Part shown: one piece after another, positions 62,638 through 64,000 of the stretch
Layout of the letters: each line of letters opens with the position of its first letter
Position numbering within the stretch: the first letter of the stretch is position 1
From: Oscillibacter hominis
GTDB taxonomy: Bacteria; Bacillota; Clostridia; Oscillospirales; Oscillospiraceae
Direction of reading: 5' to 3'
DNA: 64,000 bases
NCBI RefSeq assembly: GCF_014334055.1
Contig: NZ_CP060490.1
Span: 2,294,001 to 2,358,000 of the forward strand
The notes under the pieces: generated by a model
Told to the model about the DNA's origin: nothing
Seen by the model: the letters and a program-made list of their open reading frames with translations, nothing else
Databases searched by the model: none
Position numbers and translations under genes: made by a program

Positions 62638-63654
62638 ATGAGGGCGGCCAAATTGAAAGAGCACCCCGGTTTCACGCTGATGAAGCAGACCGACATTCAG
62701 AATCTCTATTATATGCAGATGCCTCTGTGGCTGTTCTACGATCCGCGCTACTGCGAGCTGAGTCTGGACGCGAAAGTAACCTATACCTTTCTCCTAAACC
62801 GCTTCCAGCTCTCCCGCAAAAACGGCTGGGTGAATGACGATGGTGAGGTCTTCGTGATTTTCCCCCGCAAGGCTTTGGCTAATGAACTTCGCGTGTGCGA
62901 GCAACGCGTCACGGCGGCCTTTAAGGCATTGGTGGAGCTAAAGTTGGTCTGGGAAAAACGGTGCGGTCGGGGTGAGGCCAATCAAATCTATTTGGCCGCA
63001 GTGGAGCCGGTAGCCGATCCGGGGTACGAGTGTGCGCCATTCTGCGCGCAGGACAGCCCGGATGACTGCGGTTCAAGAACTGCGGATTCTGCGGCTCTTG
63101 ATGGCAGCGGGTGCAGTATGCCGTATCAAGAAGCACAGAATCTGCGGCTCAAGAATCACGAAATCCGCGTGTCAAGAACCGCGGATTTTGCGTCTGTAGA
63201 ACCGCAGGATACGCGCCCAAAAAAGATAGAAGAAAGAAAAAAAGAACAAAGTCATTTAGAAGTCAGTCAGTCCGTATGGCCGGAGGCCACAGACAGACCG
63301 ACAGACGATGAGCAGGAACTCTTGGATATTTTGGAGTCCTGCGAACTCTACTGCTTCGAGCCAGAGATCGCCAGGGTGTTTGAAAACGCGGTAGAGCGGC
63401 TTTATTACTCGGAGAGCTTCCGCCTGGGCAACGCAATATTGCCTCAAAGCAGGATCCGGGCCAAGCTGCGCCTGCTGGACGGTGTCATTCTGCAAAGCGC
63501 CGAGAGCAAACTCCACGCGAACCTGGAGCGAGATGTCAAAAACTCCACCGCCTATACCATGGTCACAATTTTAAACTGCATCGCGGAGAGCGAGAGCGAT
63601 CTGATGGTAGATCCCTACCTCAACAGCCTGCGCGCGCCGCCGGGAAGGAGGTGA
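62638..63654 (+). CDS. repA: RepA-type replication initiator
   Basis: A 338-residue replication initiator of the RepA_N (PF06970) type. The N-terminal domain (about 1-120) has the family pattern FYQ-like MPLWLFYDPRYCELSLDAKVTYTFLLNR (quoted in part) and an HTH (ALANELRVCEQRVTAAFKALVEL). The centre (about 130-210) is a polar linker, and the C-terminal 100 residues are a conserved DUF-like helical domain (SRIRAKLRLLDGVI). GGAGGAGGTGG precedes ATG 62638. It would start replication of the excised circle. The linker region contains 23-bp DNA repeats, given separately. Confidence 0.85.
   Translation: MRAAKLKEHPGFTLMKQTDIQNLYYMQMPLWLFYDPRYCELSLDAKVTYTFLLNRFQLSRKNGWVNDDGEVFVIFPRKALANELRVCEQRVTAAFKALVELKLVWEKRCGRGEANQIYLAAVEPVADPGYECAPFCAQDSPDDCGSRTADSAALDGSGCSMPYQEAQNLRLKNHEIRVSRTADFASVEPQDTRPKKIEERKKEQSHLEVSQSVWPEATDRPTDDEQELLDILESCELYCFEPEIARVFENAVERLYYSESFRLGNAILPQSRIRAKLRLLDGVILQSAESKLHANLERDVKNSTAYTMVTILNCIAESESDLMVDPYLNSLRAPPGRR
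63073..63217 (+). repeat. Iteron-like 23-bp direct repeats inside repA
   Basis: Units begin at 63073, 63126, 63149, 63172 and 63195; the last four are exactly 23 bases apart. Each opens with TCAAGAA (the last with TGTAGAA) and continues with an (A/G)CCG-type centre and GGATTCTGCG-like end. The 23-base period is not a multiple of three, so the repeats cannot come from a protein repeat. In RepA_N plasmids the origin is known to lie in the middle of the rep gene, so these are likely initiator-binding sites. Confidence 0.75.
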
Positions 63655-63661
63655 CCGGAAT

Positions 63662-64000
63662 ATGCTCTTATCCGTTCAGCAGCGGTACATTCTCATCCTG
63701 TTGCGCCAGATAAAATGTTTGCGCCGCAGGCAGCTCTACCGTTTGACCAAAAGCCATTTCCCGCGCTCTGATGGCCGGGAATTGTCTGAAGGCGCTGTGG
63801 ACGCCATGCTGCGTCAGCTGCGGCACTGTACCGGAGATGTGATTTTGGACGGAGACCTCGTTCACCTCATGGGCGTAAAGCCCAATGAACGCATTCTGGA
63901 GGCCATCGACGTCATGCTGGAGCTGACAGGCGGCAACGCACAGGATATATCCATCAAACAGGAGACGCCGGCGCTGCTTCGCTTCGTACTGGAGGGAGAG
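63662..64000 (+). CDS. Partial ICE protein (DUF5697-like?), runs off the window
   Basis: The first 113 codons of a gene that continues beyond the window. Start ATG 63662 with AGGAGGTGA seven bases upstream. It begins LLSVQQRYILILLRQIKCLR, a winged-helix-like segment with many Arg and Leu, and continues with a helix-rich part (GAVDAMLRQLRHC, NERILEAIDVMLELTGG). Proteins of this sort follow repA in related ICEs, with DUF5697 as a possible but unchecked family. Likely a regulator or partition-related protein. Confidence 0.5.
   Translation, partial: MLLSVQQRYILILLRQIKCLRRRQLYRLTKSHFPRSDGRELSEGAVDAMLRQLRHCTGDVILDGDLVHLMGVKPNERILEAIDVMLELTGGNAQDISIKQETPALLRFVLEGE

Larger units (their letters stand above)
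36005..64000 (+). mobile_element. Integrative conjugative element, left portion
   Basis: Starts at the tRNA fragment and runs off the window. Content: parA, parB and an excisionase-like gene; a sortase/adhesin module; a type IV secretion operon with Maff2, VirB6, NlpC/P60, PrgI, VirB4 and VirD4 proteins; a RepA-type initiator. Base composition and codon use are visibly less GC-rich than in the chromosome to the left. Relaxase and integrase are not seen and are presumably to the right. The gene set is reminiscent of Tn1549/CTn-type elements of gut Clostridia, but the order is different from what I remember of them. Confidence 0.88.

Overview
The window looks like a chromosome segment of a GC-rich, Gram-positive gut Clostridia (Oscillospiraceae-like, in the Flavonifractor/Oscillibacter neighbourhood). 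The reasons are purple-bacteria-free Firmicutes hallmarks: strong AGGAGG-type ribosome binding sites, lipobox lipoproteins, a lysine riboswitch on dap genes, the acetylase branch of lysine synthesis, and a sortase/Cna-B surface module. The genus is an inference from style, not a database result. The right part (about 36.0 kb to the end) is an integrative conjugative element (ICE) entered through its left end; the right end, relaxase and integrase are not in the window.

Left chromosome, 0.4-17.8 kb. An SDR dehydrogenase, a DapA/N-acetylneuraminate-lyase-type aldolase and an AEC carrier form one operon (421-3110). A secreted stalk-domain protein reads the other way. A MetQIN-like importer with a DUF169 protein follows (4933-8318). 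Then comes a minus-strand unit of threonine aldolase, TctC-TctB-TctA tripartite transporter, M24 peptidase and a LysR regulator (14930 back to 8347). Its promoter carries a perfect palindrome centred on the -35 box. A small unknown protein, a CoA-disulfide-reductase/rhodanese fusion and a metallophosphoesterase complete this part.

Lysine/diaminopimelate region, 17.8-24.4 kb. dapA-dapB-aspartokinase is one overlapping minus-strand operon behind a lysine riboswitch with an intrinsic terminator. The acetyl-DAP aminotransferase and deacetylase genes lie next, and dapH is divergent from them, so nearly the whole acetylase route is gathered here. After it come nfo, an M3-like lipoprotein peptidase, a 1231-residue secreted InlB-repeat protein overlapping an O-antigen-ligase-like gene, a MATE exporter, and a lipoprotein nuclease with a small partner.

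Attachment site and ICE, 36.0-64.0 kb. A 45-bp 3' fragment of an initiator tRNA (anticodon loop to CCA) marks the left attachment site; an inverted 13-bp copy of its sequence and short direct and inverted repeats lie just inside. The element then carries parA, parB and an excisionase-like gene; a set of small genes, a membrane protein, a sortase, an SLH/transglutaminase protein and a giant thioester/Cna-B adhesin; an HD-GYP protein; and a type IV secretion operon (pilin-like Maff2 protein, VirB6/TrbL, NlpC/P60 hydrolase, XRE regulator, PrgI, TraC-like, VirB4, VirD4). An inverted DUF4143 ATPase gene and a RepA-type initiator gene follow.

The most notable observations are in the ICE. The sortase is frameshifted just before its catalytic Cys, and the adhesin has an in-frame TGA three codons after its predicted thioester Cys, so both halves of the adhesion module look broken. 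The adhesin's sorting motif sits at the very C-terminus with no membrane anchor. repA contains 23-bp tandem repeats, out of step with the reading frame, that look like an internal replication origin. A 23-bp-stem hairpin sits in the one sizeable gap of the transfer operon.
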